Origin: Vicinamibacterales bacterium
Lineage (GTDB): Bacteria > Acidobacteriota > Vicinamibacteria > Vicinamibacterales > Fen-181
Direction: 5' to 3'
NCBI GenBank assembly: GCA_036504215.1
Contig: DASXVO010000040.1
Location: forward strand, 62,001 to 126,000
Length of the DNA: 64,000 nucleotides
In this document: piece by piece, positions 1 to 8,453 of the stretch
How the letters are laid out: each line of letters begins with the position of its first letter
Numbering within the stretch: position 1 is the first letter of the stretch
Position numbers and translations under genes: made by a program
Notes under the pieces: model-generated
Told to the model about the DNA's origin: nothing
Seen by the model: the letters and a program-made list of their open reading frames with translations, nothing else
The model's database searches: none

Positions 1-782
1 GGCTCTGGGATCAGTACGGCGGGTCGATGCCGTCCGGCTGGATCCGGTGGATGTTCGAGCAGGCCTTCCCCACCGCGTTCGAGGTCGTCTACCCACCGGC
101 GCTCGACGCAGAAGACCTCTCCGCGAAGTACGACGTCATCATCCTCCCCACCGGGGCTGTGTCGGGGCCTGAGGGTGGAGGCGAACGGATGCCGTCCGTC
201 GTGCCCGTCGAATTCGCGAACAGGGCCGGAAGCATCACGGTCGCCAAGACGCTGCCCCGGCTTAGAACGTTCGTCGAGAACGGCGGCACGCTCGTCCTCA
301 TCGGCAACTCGACGCGTCTCGCCTACGAACTCGGTCTGCCGGTGACCGACGCGCTCGTCGAGACCGTCAACGGCGTGGAGCGGCCGCTCGGGACCGAGAA
401 GTTCTACGTGCCAGGATCCCTGTTGACCGCCGCGGTCGCCGTGACGAATCCGCTGGCGTACGGCCTGGACGGCAGCGTGGACGTCCTGTTCCTCGAGAGT
501 CCCGCGTTCCGCCTGCAGCCGGACGCGGCGCTGAAGGGGATGCAGGCGGTGGCCTGGTTCCCGACGGGCGAACCGCTCGACAGCGGGTGGGCGTGGGGCC
601 AACAGTATCTGAAGGGGACGGTGGCGATCGCCGAAGGGGCAATGGGAAAAGGGAAGGTGTGCCTGTTCGGCCCCGAGATTACCTTCCGGGGACAGCCGCA
701 CGGGACATTCAAGTTCCTGTTCAACGCCATCTACTACGGTGCGGCGAAGCCTGTCGTGCTGGGCCGCGGCGCCGCGCGATAG
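1..782 (+). CDS. C-terminal part of an M14-family zinc carboxypeptidase-like protein (5' truncated by window)
   Basis: The reading frame is open from base 3 (LWDQYGGSMPSGW) so the true start lies upstream; the internal ATG at 27 is not a convincing start. The visible ~260 residues look like the C-terminal glutamine-amidotransferase-like (Rossmann) extension found after the peptidase domain in large secreted M14-type proteins of Acidobacteriota: an initial RIGLY/LWD-type segment, SGWIRWMFEQ, YDVIILPTG, then GGTLVLIGNST and a final GKGKVCLFGPEITFRGQ block. The zinc-binding HxxE and catalytic Glu would be in the missing part. Enzymatic activity therefore cannot be judged here. It ends at TAG 780-782, convergent with the TIG-repeat lipoprotein gene. 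Family assignment is by recollection of this C-terminal architecture, so moderate confidence. Confidence 0.6.
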   Translation, partial: LWDQYGGSMPSGWIRWMFEQAFPTAFEVVYPPALDAEDLSAKYDVIILPTGAVSGPEGGGERMPSVVPVEFANRAGSITVAKTLPRLRTFVENGGTLVLIGNSTRLAYELGLPVTDALVETVNGVERPLGTEKFYVPGSLLTAAVAVTNPLAYGLDGSVDVLFLESPAFRLQPDAALKGMQAVAWFPTGEPLDSGWAWGQQYLKGTVAIAEGAMGKGKVCLFGPEITFRGQPHGTFKFLFNAIYYGAAKPVVLGRGAAR

Positions 783-847
783 GGGGCAACGGATCGCGGG
801 CTCCGTGGGGGTCGGGAACACGTTCGTCGGCGACGTCGGCGACGGGC

Positions 848-2731
848 CTATGATCCCGGCTGCACGGCGAAACTCCACGGAGCCGACGCCCCCGCTGGCG
901 TTGTAACGCGCAGGCTGTAGTTGCCGGACGTCGCGAAACTCACGACGATCTGGAACAGCGTCGCCGTCACGTTCTGCACCTGCGACGGACTGAGTGTCGT
1001 CGTCGAACCGTTCGGCAACGTCAGCGCCACGGTCAGACCAGGCGCGAAGTTGCCGCCCGCGACCATGACGGTCTGGCTCGCGGTGCCCTGGACCGGCGAG
1101 CGGGGTGACAAGCCGATCACGACCGGCACCGCCGAGTCCGCCGCGATGACGGTGAACGACGATGCTTCCGAGGCCGGCCCGGACGGGTTGGACACCCGCA
1201 GGCTGTAACTGCCGACCTCCGACAGGACGGCGTAAATCTGGAACAGCGTGCTCGACGCGGCCTGGATCGCCGACCCAGCGAACGTCGCGGTCGCGCCGCT
1301 CGGGCTCGTCAGGACGGCTGTCAGGGTGCTCTGGAAACCCGTTCCCCTGACCGTGAGCAACTGGGCCACGGAACTCCGGGTCGGCGAACCGCTCGCGATG
1401 GGGCTCACGCTGGAAATCACCGGGCGTGGCACGTCGGGCGCCTTGACGGTGAATGTCCACGGCTCCGATGTCTGCCCGCCCGGGTTGACAACGCGCAGGC
1501 TGTAGCTGCCGGACTGCGCCAGCGTGACCATCGTCTGAAACACGGTAGACGACCCGAACGTGATGGCGGACGGACCGACGGTCGTCGTGGTGCCGTTCGG
1601 CAGCGTCACCGTCACGCTCAGCCCTGACTGCAGATTCGTACCCGCGACGTAGATCGGCTGCGGCGCCGTGCTCATCGTCGGCGAGGAAGGCGACAGCCCT
1701 GTCACGGCGGGCCGCACGGGCGGGTCGAGCGCGTTGACGGTGAACGCCCACGGCTCCGACGTCTGTCCGTCCGGGTTGACGACGCGCAGGCTGTAGCTGC
1801 CGGACTGCGTCAGCGTGACCATCGTCTGAAACACGGTAGACGACCCGAACGTGATGGCGGACGGACCGACGGTCGTCGTGGTGCCGTTCGGCAGCGTCAC
1901 CGTGACGCTCAGCCCCGACTGGAAGTTCGTGCCCGCGACGTAGATCGGCTGCAGGGCCGTGCTCATCGTCAGCGAGGAGGGCGACACGCCCGTCACGGTT
2001 GGCCGGGCCGGTGTCTCGACGGCTCTGACCGTGAAAGCGAAGGGCTCGGACGCCTGACTCCCCGGGTTGACGACGCGGAGGCTCCAACTTCCTGCTTCCG
2101 CCAGTGTCACCACAACCTGGAACGTCGTGGCGGTCACGTTCTGCACGTTCCCGCCGCCGACCGTCGACGTCCCGCCGGGCCCGGTCAGCTCCACCGTGAG
2201 ACCGGGGTGAAACTGCGAGCCGCCGACGTAGATCTTCTGGCTCGCGGTGCCTTGCGTTGGTGTGCCCGGTGAAATGCCGACAACCGCGGGGCGGGGCGAC
2301 GTCGCTGGTGCCGCCGTGAGCGTGACGGGCGGCGACGGCAGCGAGGCGGGATTCGTCACCGACAGGCTGTACGTTCCGGCGTCTGGAACCATCACGTCGA
2401 GTTCGAACGACGTCTCGGTGAGATTCTTGATCGCGGTGCCCGAGAACGTACTCGTGTCGCCGGTGGACTTCGTGAGCAGCGCGGACAGGCCAGGCCTGAA
2501 ATTTGAGCCTGCCACGAGGATGGTCTGATCAGTCAGGCTTGGCGCCAGCGACGCAGGCAGCAGACCGGTCACCGTTGGCGTCGTCGCAGTCGGCGACGCG
2601 GGCGGCGTTGCCGCGGTAACGGCGGTTGCGGAAGGACCCGCCGGATTCGAACTGCCGCACGCAGTCAGTACCAGCGAGAGAATGACTGCACATGTTGACG
2701 CGATTATCCTCGCGCCGCTCCGGGTGACCAT
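848..2731 (-). CDS. Lipoprotein with six IPT/TIG-like repeats
   Basis: A 627-residue protein with a lipoprotein signal peptide: basic N-terminus, hydrophobic core and lipobox LTAC with the acylated Cys at residue 25. After a Pro/Thr/Ala-rich linker come about six immunoglobulin-like IPT/TIG modules of roughly 95-100 residues. Each has a hydrophobic P-x-V-x-G-ISP/LSP start, an I-x-VAG-x-NF strand (here IYVAGTNFQSG and similar), and ends in YSLRVVNPxGQ. Modules 3 and 4 are nearly identical at protein and DNA level. Such modules usually make extended surface rods for adhesion or polysaccharide binding; no catalytic domain is visible. The ATG at 2731 is preceded by a GAAGGAGC-type ribosome site. 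No partner genes lie beside it, so the ligand is unknown. Confidence 0.8.
   Translation of the reverse strand: MVTRSGARIIASTCAVILSLVLTACGSSNPAGPSATAVTAATPPASPTATTPTVTGLLPASLAPSLTDQTILVAGSNFRPGLSALLTKSTGDTSTFSGTAIKNLTETSFELDVMVPDAGTYSLSVTNPASLPSPPVTLTAAPATSPRPAVVGISPGTPTQGTASQKIYVGGSQFHPGLTVELTGPGGTSTVGGGNVQNVTATTFQVVVTLAEAGSWSLRVVNPGSQASEPFAFTVRAVETPARPTVTGVSPSSLTMSTALQPIYVAGTNFQSGLSVTVTLPNGTTTTVGPSAITFGSSTVFQTMVTLTQSGSYSLRVVNPDGQTSEPWAFTVNALDPPVRPAVTGLSPSSPTMSTAPQPIYVAGTNLQSGLSVTVTLPNGTTTTVGPSAITFGSSTVFQTMVTLAQSGSYSLRVVNPGGQTSEPWTFTVKAPDVPRPVISSVSPIASGSPTRSSVAQLLTVRGTGFQSTLTAVLTSPSGATATFAGSAIQAASSTLFQIYAVLSEVGSYSLRVSNPSGPASEASSFTVIAADSAVPVVIGLSPRSPVQGTASQTVMVAGGNFAPGLTVALTLPNGSTTTLSPSQVQNVTATLFQIVVSFATSGNYSLRVTTPAGASAPWSFAVQPGS
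1441..2022. repeat. Two near-identical 291-bp tandem units inside the TIG lipoprotein gene
   Basis: The sequence around 1501 (tgtagctgccggactgcg) recurs at 1792, an offset of 291 bp or exactly 97 codons. The two copies stay almost identical for over 200 bp, including the stretch encoding TVGPSAITFGSSTVFQTMVT, while the other modules of the same gene are much more diverged. This points to recent in-frame duplication or gene conversion between neighbouring modules, and implies that copy number could vary between strains. Confidence 0.85.
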
Positions 2732-3365
2732 CGTGATGCTCCTTCAGGGGGCGTGTACGCACGGTGGCTGGTCAGCAAGCCGCGTACCGTCGGACCGATC
2801 TGGCGGTGATGCGAGCCGTTGAGATCCGCCGCGGTGACTTCGGCGTTCTTATTGATCGCGTCCCGACACACGCGTCACCGCACACATGGTGCGGGGCGCA
2901 CCGCGCGTGTCGGCATGACTGAAACGTGTGGATCTTCATGGGGCGGCGCACACAGCCGCGACGCGCTGCCGGAGTCGGCATGTGCGACGAGGACGACCGA
3001 CTCGGTCCAGATGGTCAGAGAGACACGGTCGCCCCGAGGGGTGCTTCCGAGTCCGACAACTGACAATTCGTGTCCGGCTGAGTGACGGACTTTGTCGGAC
3101 GACGGCGCGGGCTCGGGGTACGGCGTGGTTGCGTTCGAGTTCACGGCGTTCTCGGTGCGGCGACCGGAACCTCGCCGAAAGAACCTCCCGTCCGGGTCCG
3201 CCGGAGGCGGAGGCGTGTCCGGGCCGGCTGTGCGTGTGGGGACGAGGCTTCGCAGAATACCGGACAGAACCCGGAGATGGCAGACCCACGCCGACGCGAT
3301 GGCCGGTACTGGCCGGCGATTGGATACCGGGGCAGGCCCTCGGGAAGCCCTGCGCCGGGCGCACG
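2732..3365. other. Gene-poor stretch of about 630 bp between the lipoprotein and TetR genes
   Basis: Several overlapping open frames exist on both strands, but they look like GC-rich chance frames: none has a convincing ribosome site, recognisable domain or hydrophobic pattern. I see no RNA gene, repeat or clear terminator. The lipoprotein promoter must lie at its right of 2731. Confidence 0.6.
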
Positions 3366-3395
3366 TTGACAGGTCGGCGTCTTCTCGACTATATT
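3366..3395 (+). promoter_or_regulatory. Near-consensus sigma-70 promoter of the TetR/RND operon
   Basis: A perfect -35 box TTGACA (3366-3371) and a -10 box TATATT (3390-3395) are separated by 18 bp. Transcription would start near 3402, leaving a leader of only about 18 nt before the ATG at 3420. This AT-rich patch stands out sharply in a GC-rich neighbourhood. Confidence 0.75.
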
Positions 3396-3422
3396 CATAC
3401 GAGTGTTTGATACATACGTATG
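3396..3422. promoter_or_regulatory. Probable TetR operator (27-bp imperfect palindrome) overlapping the start codon
   Basis: A dyad runs from CATACG (3396-3401) to CGTATG (3417-3422), with inner matching half-sites TGT (3404-3406) and ACA (3412-3414) around a centre at 3409. It lies immediately after the -10 box, covers the predicted transcription start and includes the first codon of the TetR gene. A repressor bound here would block initiation of the whole operon, which fits autoregulation. Binding itself is inferred. Confidence 0.65.
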
Positions 3423-4064
3423 ACGCTGAAACACACCGAACCGTCCCCGGGCACCCGCGAGCGGATCCTCGACACGGCCGAGCGGCTGTTTGCCGTGCAC
3501 GGGTTCGCCGGAACGTCCGTCCGTGAGATCACGGATGCCGCGGAAGCCAACCTGGGCGCGGTCAACTACTACTTCCGCTCCAAGGAGAACCTCTACACCG
3601 AGGTCTTCATGCGTCGCGCGGCGCTCCTCAGAGGGCCGGTCGAGGCGGCCGGCCGGGAGGCCGCGGGCCTGGCGCGCACGAGCCCTGAGCGGGCGCTCCG
3701 GACCCTCGGTCGCGCCTTCATGGTTCCGCACGAGGACCACGGCGCTTCCCAGTACCTGATCGGGCTCTTCGCGCGGGAGGCCGTCGAGGCATGTCTGCCG
3801 CCGGGCCTCCTCGTGCGCGAGTTCCTCGTTCCGATCATCGAGACGACGACCGGCGTCCTGCGGCGCGCGTGGCCCAACCTGCCCGAGACCAAGGCGAGGG
3901 CATGCGCCCACTCGTTCTTCGCGCAACTCATGCACATCGTGAAGGGTGCCGGGCACGCCGCGACGCCCGTGGACGACCAGTTCGAGCATGCCGTGCGCTT
4001 CACGGTGGCGGCAGTCCGGCACATGGCGGGAGATCAGTCCGGCCCATCACGCCGCAACTCATAA
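3420..4064 (+). CDS. TetR/AcrR-family repressor of the RND efflux operon
   Basis: A 214-residue TetR-type regulator. The helix-turn-helix is at residues ~14-60, with the classic TRERILDTAERLF helix, a GFAGTSVREITDAA recognition region and NYYFRSKENLY. The rest is a helical ligand-binding/dimerisation domain resembling the CerR/DUF1956 subgroup that often controls multidrug efflux. The ATG lies inside a palindromic operator and has no clear Shine-Dalgarno, so its transcript has a very short leader. It is followed 23 bp later by the membrane-fusion protein gene, so it is probably the first gene of the efflux operon and represses it until a toxic ligand binds. The inducer cannot be predicted. 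Confidence 0.85.
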   Translation: MTLKHTEPSPGTRERILDTAERLFAVHGFAGTSVREITDAAEANLGAVNYYFRSKENLYTEVFMRRAALLRGPVEAAGREAAGLARTSPERALRTLGRAFMVPHEDHGASQYLIGLFAREAVEACLPPGLLVREFLVPIIETTTGVLRRAWPNLPETKARACAHSFFAQLMHIVKGAGHAATPVDDQFEHAVRFTVAAVRHMAGDQSGPSRRNS

Positions 4065-4087
4065 CCTGGACCCTCGTGGAGAGAGTA

Positions 4088-5257
4088 ATGGAAAGGGAAA
4101 GACTCGTTGGCCTCCTGGCTGGCGCGGCGATGATCGCTGGTTGCGGGAAGGCGCCGACGCCCCCGCCATCCGGCCCCGTCGAAGTCGGAGTCGTCGCGAT
4201 GCACGCCGAGCGTGTCGTGCTGACGACCGAGCTGCCGGGCAGGACGGCGGCGTACTTGATCGCCGAGGTACGGCCGCAGGTGAACGGCCTCATCCAGCAG
4301 CGAAAGTTCGTGGAAGGATCCAGCGTCCAGGCGGGCGCACTCCTCTACCAGATCGATCCGGCGCCGTACCAGGCGACGTTCGAGCAGTCGAAAGCCGCGC
4401 TCGCCGTTGCGGAGGCCAACCTGCCGCCGGTGCGGTCGCGCGCCGAGCGGCTGAAGGGACTCGTCGAAATCCGGGCTGTCGGCCAGCAGGATTACGATGA
4501 AGCCGCCGCCGCGGTCCTCCGGGCCGAGGCGGGCGTCGCTTCGGCTCGTGCCGCCGTGGAGAGCGCACGCATCAACCTCGCGTACACGCCGCTCAAGGCG
4601 CCAATCTCGGGTCGGACAGGCAAGTCGTCGGTGACGCCGGGCGCGCTCGTGACCGCCTACCAGCCGACGCCCCTCGTCACGATCCAGCAACTGGATCCCA
4701 TCTACGTCGACGTGACGCAATCGAGCGCCGATCTGTTGCGCCTTCGTCGGAGTCTGGCGAGCGGGCCCTTGACGCGCTCCGGCCCGGTCGAGAGCAAGGT
4801 CAAGTTGTTGCTCGAGGACGGAACTCGGTATGCGCGCGAAGGCAGGCTCCAGTTCCGCGATGTCACGGTGGACCCGACGACGGGCTCGGTGGTCCTGCGC
4901 ATGGTCTTCCCGAATCCCGATGCGCTGCTGCTTCCCGGCATGTTCGTCCGCGCGATCGTCGAGGAAGGCGTGCTCGGACAGGCCATCCTGGCACCCCAGC
5001 AGGGCGTGACCCGCGACGCCAAGGGAAACGCGAGCGCCCTGGTGGTGGACGCGTCGGGCAAGGTGGCCGTGCGGCCGATCGTCGTGGACCGGGCGATGGG
5101 CGACCGGTGGCTCGTGACCTCGGGCCTCGCCGACGGCGATCGCGTGATCGTCGAGGGACTCCAGCGGATCCGCCCGGGCGTTCTCGTGAAGGCCGTTCCG
5201 TTCTCCCCGGCGGGGGCGCGTGCGGAGAGACCAACCGCCGCCGCTCCTTCGAAGTAG
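4088..5257 (+). CDS. RND efflux periplasmic adaptor (membrane fusion) lipoprotein, MexA/AcrA type
   Basis: A 389-residue adaptor protein anchored in the inner membrane by a lipobox (IAGC, Cys19) and bridging the RND pump to the outer-membrane channel. The lipoyl-like hairpin is visible (VRPQVNGLIQQRKFVEGSSVQAG), followed by a coiled-coil hairpin built from repeated Ala/Glu-rich helices, then the beta-barrel (YTPLKAPISGRTGKSSVTPG, then LVTIQQLDPIYVDV) and the membrane-proximal domain. A longer open frame extends upstream into the TetR gene, but the ATG at 4088 has a GAGAGAG ribosome site and starts the signal peptide, so I chose it. It ends 11 bp before the pump gene. Confidence 0.93.
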   Translation: MERERLVGLLAGAAMIAGCGKAPTPPPSGPVEVGVVAMHAERVVLTTELPGRTAAYLIAEVRPQVNGLIQQRKFVEGSSVQAGALLYQIDPAPYQATFEQSKAALAVAEANLPPVRSRAERLKGLVEIRAVGQQDYDEAAAAVLRAEAGVASARAAVESARINLAYTPLKAPISGRTGKSSVTPGALVTAYQPTPLVTIQQLDPIYVDVTQSSADLLRLRRSLASGPLTRSGPVESKVKLLLEDGTRYAREGRLQFRDVTVDPTTGSVVLRMVFPNPDALLLPGMFVRAIVEEGVLGQAILAPQQGVTRDAKGNASALVVDASGKVAVRPIVVDRAMGDRWLVTSGLADGDRVIVEGLQRIRPGVLVKAVPFSPAGARAERPTAAAPSK

Positions 5258-5268
5258 GGGGACGCCAT

Positions 5269-8200
5269 ATGCTGTCCAGGTTCTTCCTCGATCGTCCGGT
5301 CTTCGCCTGGGTCATCGCGCTCGCGATGATGCTGGCGGGCGGCCTCGCCATCTACAGCCTGCCCATCTCGCAGTATCCACCGATCGCCCCCCCTTCAATC
5401 AGCATCCGCGCCATGTATCCTGGCGCCTCGGCCAAGACGGTCGAAGATAGCGTCGTCCAGATCATCGAGCAGAAGATGACGGGCCTCGACCGGATGCTGT
5501 ACATGAGTTCCACGAGCGACTCGGCGGGATCCGCGGGGGTGACGCTCACCTTCGCCCCCGGCACCGATCCGGACCTGGCCTGGGCGAAGGTGCAGAACAA
5601 GCTGCAACTCGCGTTGCCCTCGCTGCCCGACGTGGTTCAGAGCCGGGGCCTGACCGTGAGCAAGTCCACCCGCAACTACCTCCTCCTGGTGGGTCTCACC
5701 TCCGACGATCCGGGCACGACCCAGCAGGACCTGAACGACTACGCCGTCTCGCAGATCGAGACCGTCGTTGCCCGCGTGCCAGGGGTGGGGGAAGTGGAGG
5801 TCATGGGGAGCGGGTACGCCATGCGGATCTGGCTCGATCCGGACCGGCTGACCAAGTACGGGATGACTCCGAGCGACGTGATCGCGGCCGTCCGGACCTA
5901 CAACGTAGAGGTCTCCGCGGGCCAACTGGGCGGCGCCCCCGCCGTGCAGGGCCAGCGCCTGAACGCTTCGATCCTCGTCCAGTCGCTGCTGGTGACGCCG
6001 GAGGAGTTCGCGGCGATCCCCTTGCGGACCAACGCGGACGGGTCCGTCGTGCGGGTCAGTGACGTCGGCCGCACCGAACTCGGGACCGAACTGCCCGACA
6101 TCAGGCCCCAGTACAACGGCCACCCGGCAGCCATGCTCGCGATCCGGCAGGAGGCAGGCGCGAACGCCCTCGACACCGCCGCCGGCATCAAGACGGCGAT
6201 GGCCGACCTGTCGAAGTACTTTCCGTCGGGCATGAAGGTCGTCTACCCGATGGACACCACGCCGTTCGTGAAGGTGGCGATCGGCGAGGTCGTCAAGACC
6301 CTTCTCGAAGCGGTGGTCCTCGTCTTCTTCGTCATGTACTTGTTCCTCGGGAACCTCCGGGCGACGCTCATCCCCACGATCGCCGTGCCGGTCGTCATCC
6401 TCGGAACCTTCGGCGTCCTCAGTGCGCTCGGCTACTCGGTGAACATGCTGACCATGTTCGCCATGGTCCTCGCCATCGGCCTCCTCGTCGATGACGCCAT
6501 CGTCGTTGTCGAGAACGTCGAGCGCGTGATGAGCGAAGAGGGCCTGCCCCCGCGAGAGGCCACGCGAAAGTCGATGGACGAGATTTCGAGCGCGCTCATC
6601 GGCATCGGTCTCGTCCTGGCGGCCGTGTTCGGGCCGATGATGTTCTTTCCCGGCTCGACCGGCGTCATCTACCGCCAGTTCTCGGTCACCGTCATCGCCT
6701 CCATGCTCCTGTCGGTCATGGTCGCTCTGATCCTGACGCCCGTCCTCTGTGCCTCGCTGCTGCGACCCGTGGCGAAGGGGCATGAGGCTGCAGAGACCGG
6801 TTTCCGCCTGTTGCGACCCTTCTTCCTCTGGTTCGACCGCGTGTTCTATCGCGCACGCGACTGGTACGAGGGCGCAGTCGGTCACATCCTCGCGAGGAAG
6901 ATCCGCTACGGCGTCGTCTTCGTCGTGATCGCCGCCGGCATGGTGGTCCTCTTTTCGCGGATGCCTACCGGATACCTGCCCGACGAGGACCAGGGAATGC
7001 TGATGGGCATCATCCAGCTGCCGGTCGGCTCGACACTGGAGCAGACCGACGCGGTCATGGACGAGATTCGTCGCCACTTCATGGAGAACGAGAAGGACGC
7101 TGTCGATGCCTTCATGGGCGTCTCGGGCGTGGGCTCGGCTGGTCGCGGTCAGAACCAGGCGATGGCCTACATCAAGCTCAAGGACTGGGATCTCCGCAAC
7201 ACCGAGGGTCTGCGGGCGAAGGCCGTGGCGAGAAGGGCGATGATGGTCCTCTCGCGCATCAACGAAGCGAGTGTCTACATCGTGCCGCCGCCGCCCGTCA
7301 CTGAACTCGGGAACGCGACCGGGTTCGATTTCATGCTGCAGGATCGGGGCGGGCTCGGGCACGAGCGGCTCTCGCAGGCGCGCGATCAGCTCCTCCAGAT
7401 GGCCGCCAGAGACCCCCGCCTCGCCCGGGTGAGACCCAACGGGATGTCGGACGTGGCGCAGTACAAGCTGGACATCGACTGGGGAAAGGCCGGCACGCTC
7501 GGCGTCCCGATCAGCTCGGTGCAGAGCTACCTCGCCGCGGCGTTCGGCGGCTCGTACGTCAACGACTTCGTGCAGGGTGGGCGGGTCAAGCGCGTGTACG
7601 CCCAGGCCGACGCCCCCTTCCGCATGCTTCCGAGCGATCTCGACCGTCTCCAGGTCCGCAACAACCGGGGCGGTCTCGTCCCGCTGTCGGCGATCGCATC
7701 CGGCCGCTGGGTCTACGGCTCGCCGCGTCTCGAACGCTACAACGGCGTCCCCGCGATGAACATCCAGGGTGAACCCGCACCCGGGTACAGTTCCGGGGAC
7801 GCCATGAACGCGATGGAGAAACTCACCACGAAACTCCCGGCAGGGGTCGCCTTCCAGTGGACGGGTCTCTCGTACCAGGAGCGCATGGCCGAGTCGCAGG
7901 CCGGGCTCCTCTACGCGTTCTCCGTCCTCGTCATCTTCCTGGTGCTCGCCGCACTCTACGAGAGCTGGACGGTGCCGATTGCGATCCTGCTCGCGCTTCC
8001 GCTCGGCGTCATCGGCGGTGTCGCGGCTTCCAGCCTTCGTGGGTTGCCAAGCGACGTCTACTTCCAGATCGGCCTGCTGACGGTGCTCGGCCTCACCACG
8101 AAGAACGCCATCCTCATCGTGCAGTTCGCTCAGGGCCATCTCGAACAGGGGATGGGCCTTGTCGAGGCGACGATCCAGGGGGCGAGACTCCGCCTCCGCC

Positions 8201-8451
8201 CGATCGTCATGACCTCGCTCGCCTTCGGTTTCGGCGTCTTGCCCCTGGCCATCGCCCGGGGAGCTGGGGCGGGCGCCCAGGCGGCCATTGGCACGAGCGT
8301 CCTCGGCGGAATGGTCACCGCGACGTTCCTGGCGATCTTCTTCATTCCGCTGTTCTACGTATTCGTGGTCAAGGTGTTCGGCAGGAAGGCGAAGGAGACG
8401 CCGGCGAAGTCAGCCGCTCCGGGCGCCGCACCTTCACCGGAGGGTCTCTGA
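5269..8451 (+). CDS. RND multidrug efflux pump, HAE1 family (AcrB/MexB type)
   Basis: A 1060-residue inner-membrane proton-driven drug exporter of usual length. It starts with the family signature MLSRFFLDRPVFAWVIA and has the two large periplasmic loops and twelve membrane helices. The proton-relay motif in TM4 is present as GLLVDDAIVVVENVERVM, with the paired Asp residues, and the second half carries GLTTKNAILIVQFA with the relay Lys. The ribosome site GGGGGA lies just upstream of ATG 5269; an in-frame extension upstream overlaps the adaptor gene and is not real. It is 2 bp from the outer-membrane factor gene, so the three products form one tripartite pump. Substrates are likely amphiphilic toxins or drugs. 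Confidence 0.96.
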   Translation: MLSRFFLDRPVFAWVIALAMMLAGGLAIYSLPISQYPPIAPPSISIRAMYPGASAKTVEDSVVQIIEQKMTGLDRMLYMSSTSDSAGSAGVTLTFAPGTDPDLAWAKVQNKLQLALPSLPDVVQSRGLTVSKSTRNYLLLVGLTSDDPGTTQQDLNDYAVSQIETVVARVPGVGEVEVMGSGYAMRIWLDPDRLTKYGMTPSDVIAAVRTYNVEVSAGQLGGAPAVQGQRLNASILVQSLLVTPEEFAAIPLRTNADGSVVRVSDVGRTELGTELPDIRPQYNGHPAAMLAIRQEAGANALDTAAGIKTAMADLSKYFPSGMKVVYPMDTTPFVKVAIGEVVKTLLEAVVLVFFVMYLFLGNLRATLIPTIAVPVVILGTFGVLSALGYSVNMLTMFAMVLAIGLLVDDAIVVVENVERVMSEEGLPPREATRKSMDEISSALIGIGLVLAAVFGPMMFFPGSTGVIYRQFSVTVIASMLLSVMVALILTPVLCASLLRPVAKGHEAAETGFRLLRPFFLWFDRVFYRARDWYEGAVGHILARKIRYGVVFVVIAAGMVVLFSRMPTGYLPDEDQGMLMGIIQLPVGSTLEQTDAVMDEIRRHFMENEKDAVDAFMGVSGVGSAGRGQNQAMAYIKLKDWDLRNTEGLRAKAVARRAMMVLSRINEASVYIVPPPPVTELGNATGFDFMLQDRGGLGHERLSQARDQLLQMAARDPRLARVRPNGMSDVAQYKLDIDWGKAGTLGVPISSVQSYLAAAFGGSYVNDFVQGGRVKRVYAQADAPFRMLPSDLDRLQVRNNRGGLVPLSAIASGRWVYGSPRLERYNGVPAMNIQGEPAPGYSSGDAMNAMEKLTTKLPAGVAFQWTGLSYQERMAESQAGLLYAFSVLVIFLVLAALYESWTVPIAILLALPLGVIGGVAASSLRGLPSDVYFQIGLLTVLGLTTKNAILIVQFAQGHLEQGMGLVEATIQGARLRLRPIVMTSLAFGFGVLPLAIARGAGAGAQAAIGTSVLGGMVTATFLAIFFIPLFYVFVVKVFGRKAKETPAKSAAPGAAPSPEGL

Positions 8452-8453
8452 TC

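Noticed and set aside
2928-3410. Open frames of 90-160 codons on both strands between the lipoprotein and TetR genes
   Set aside because: No ribosome site, domain, signal peptide or hydrophobic pattern; several frames overlap as expected of GC-rich chance frames.
5395-8139. 914-codon antisense frame over the RND pump gene
   Set aside because: Composition (His/Asp/Glu/Arg-rich without strands or helices) is the mirror of a GC-rich coding frame; the pump on the other strand is unmistakable.
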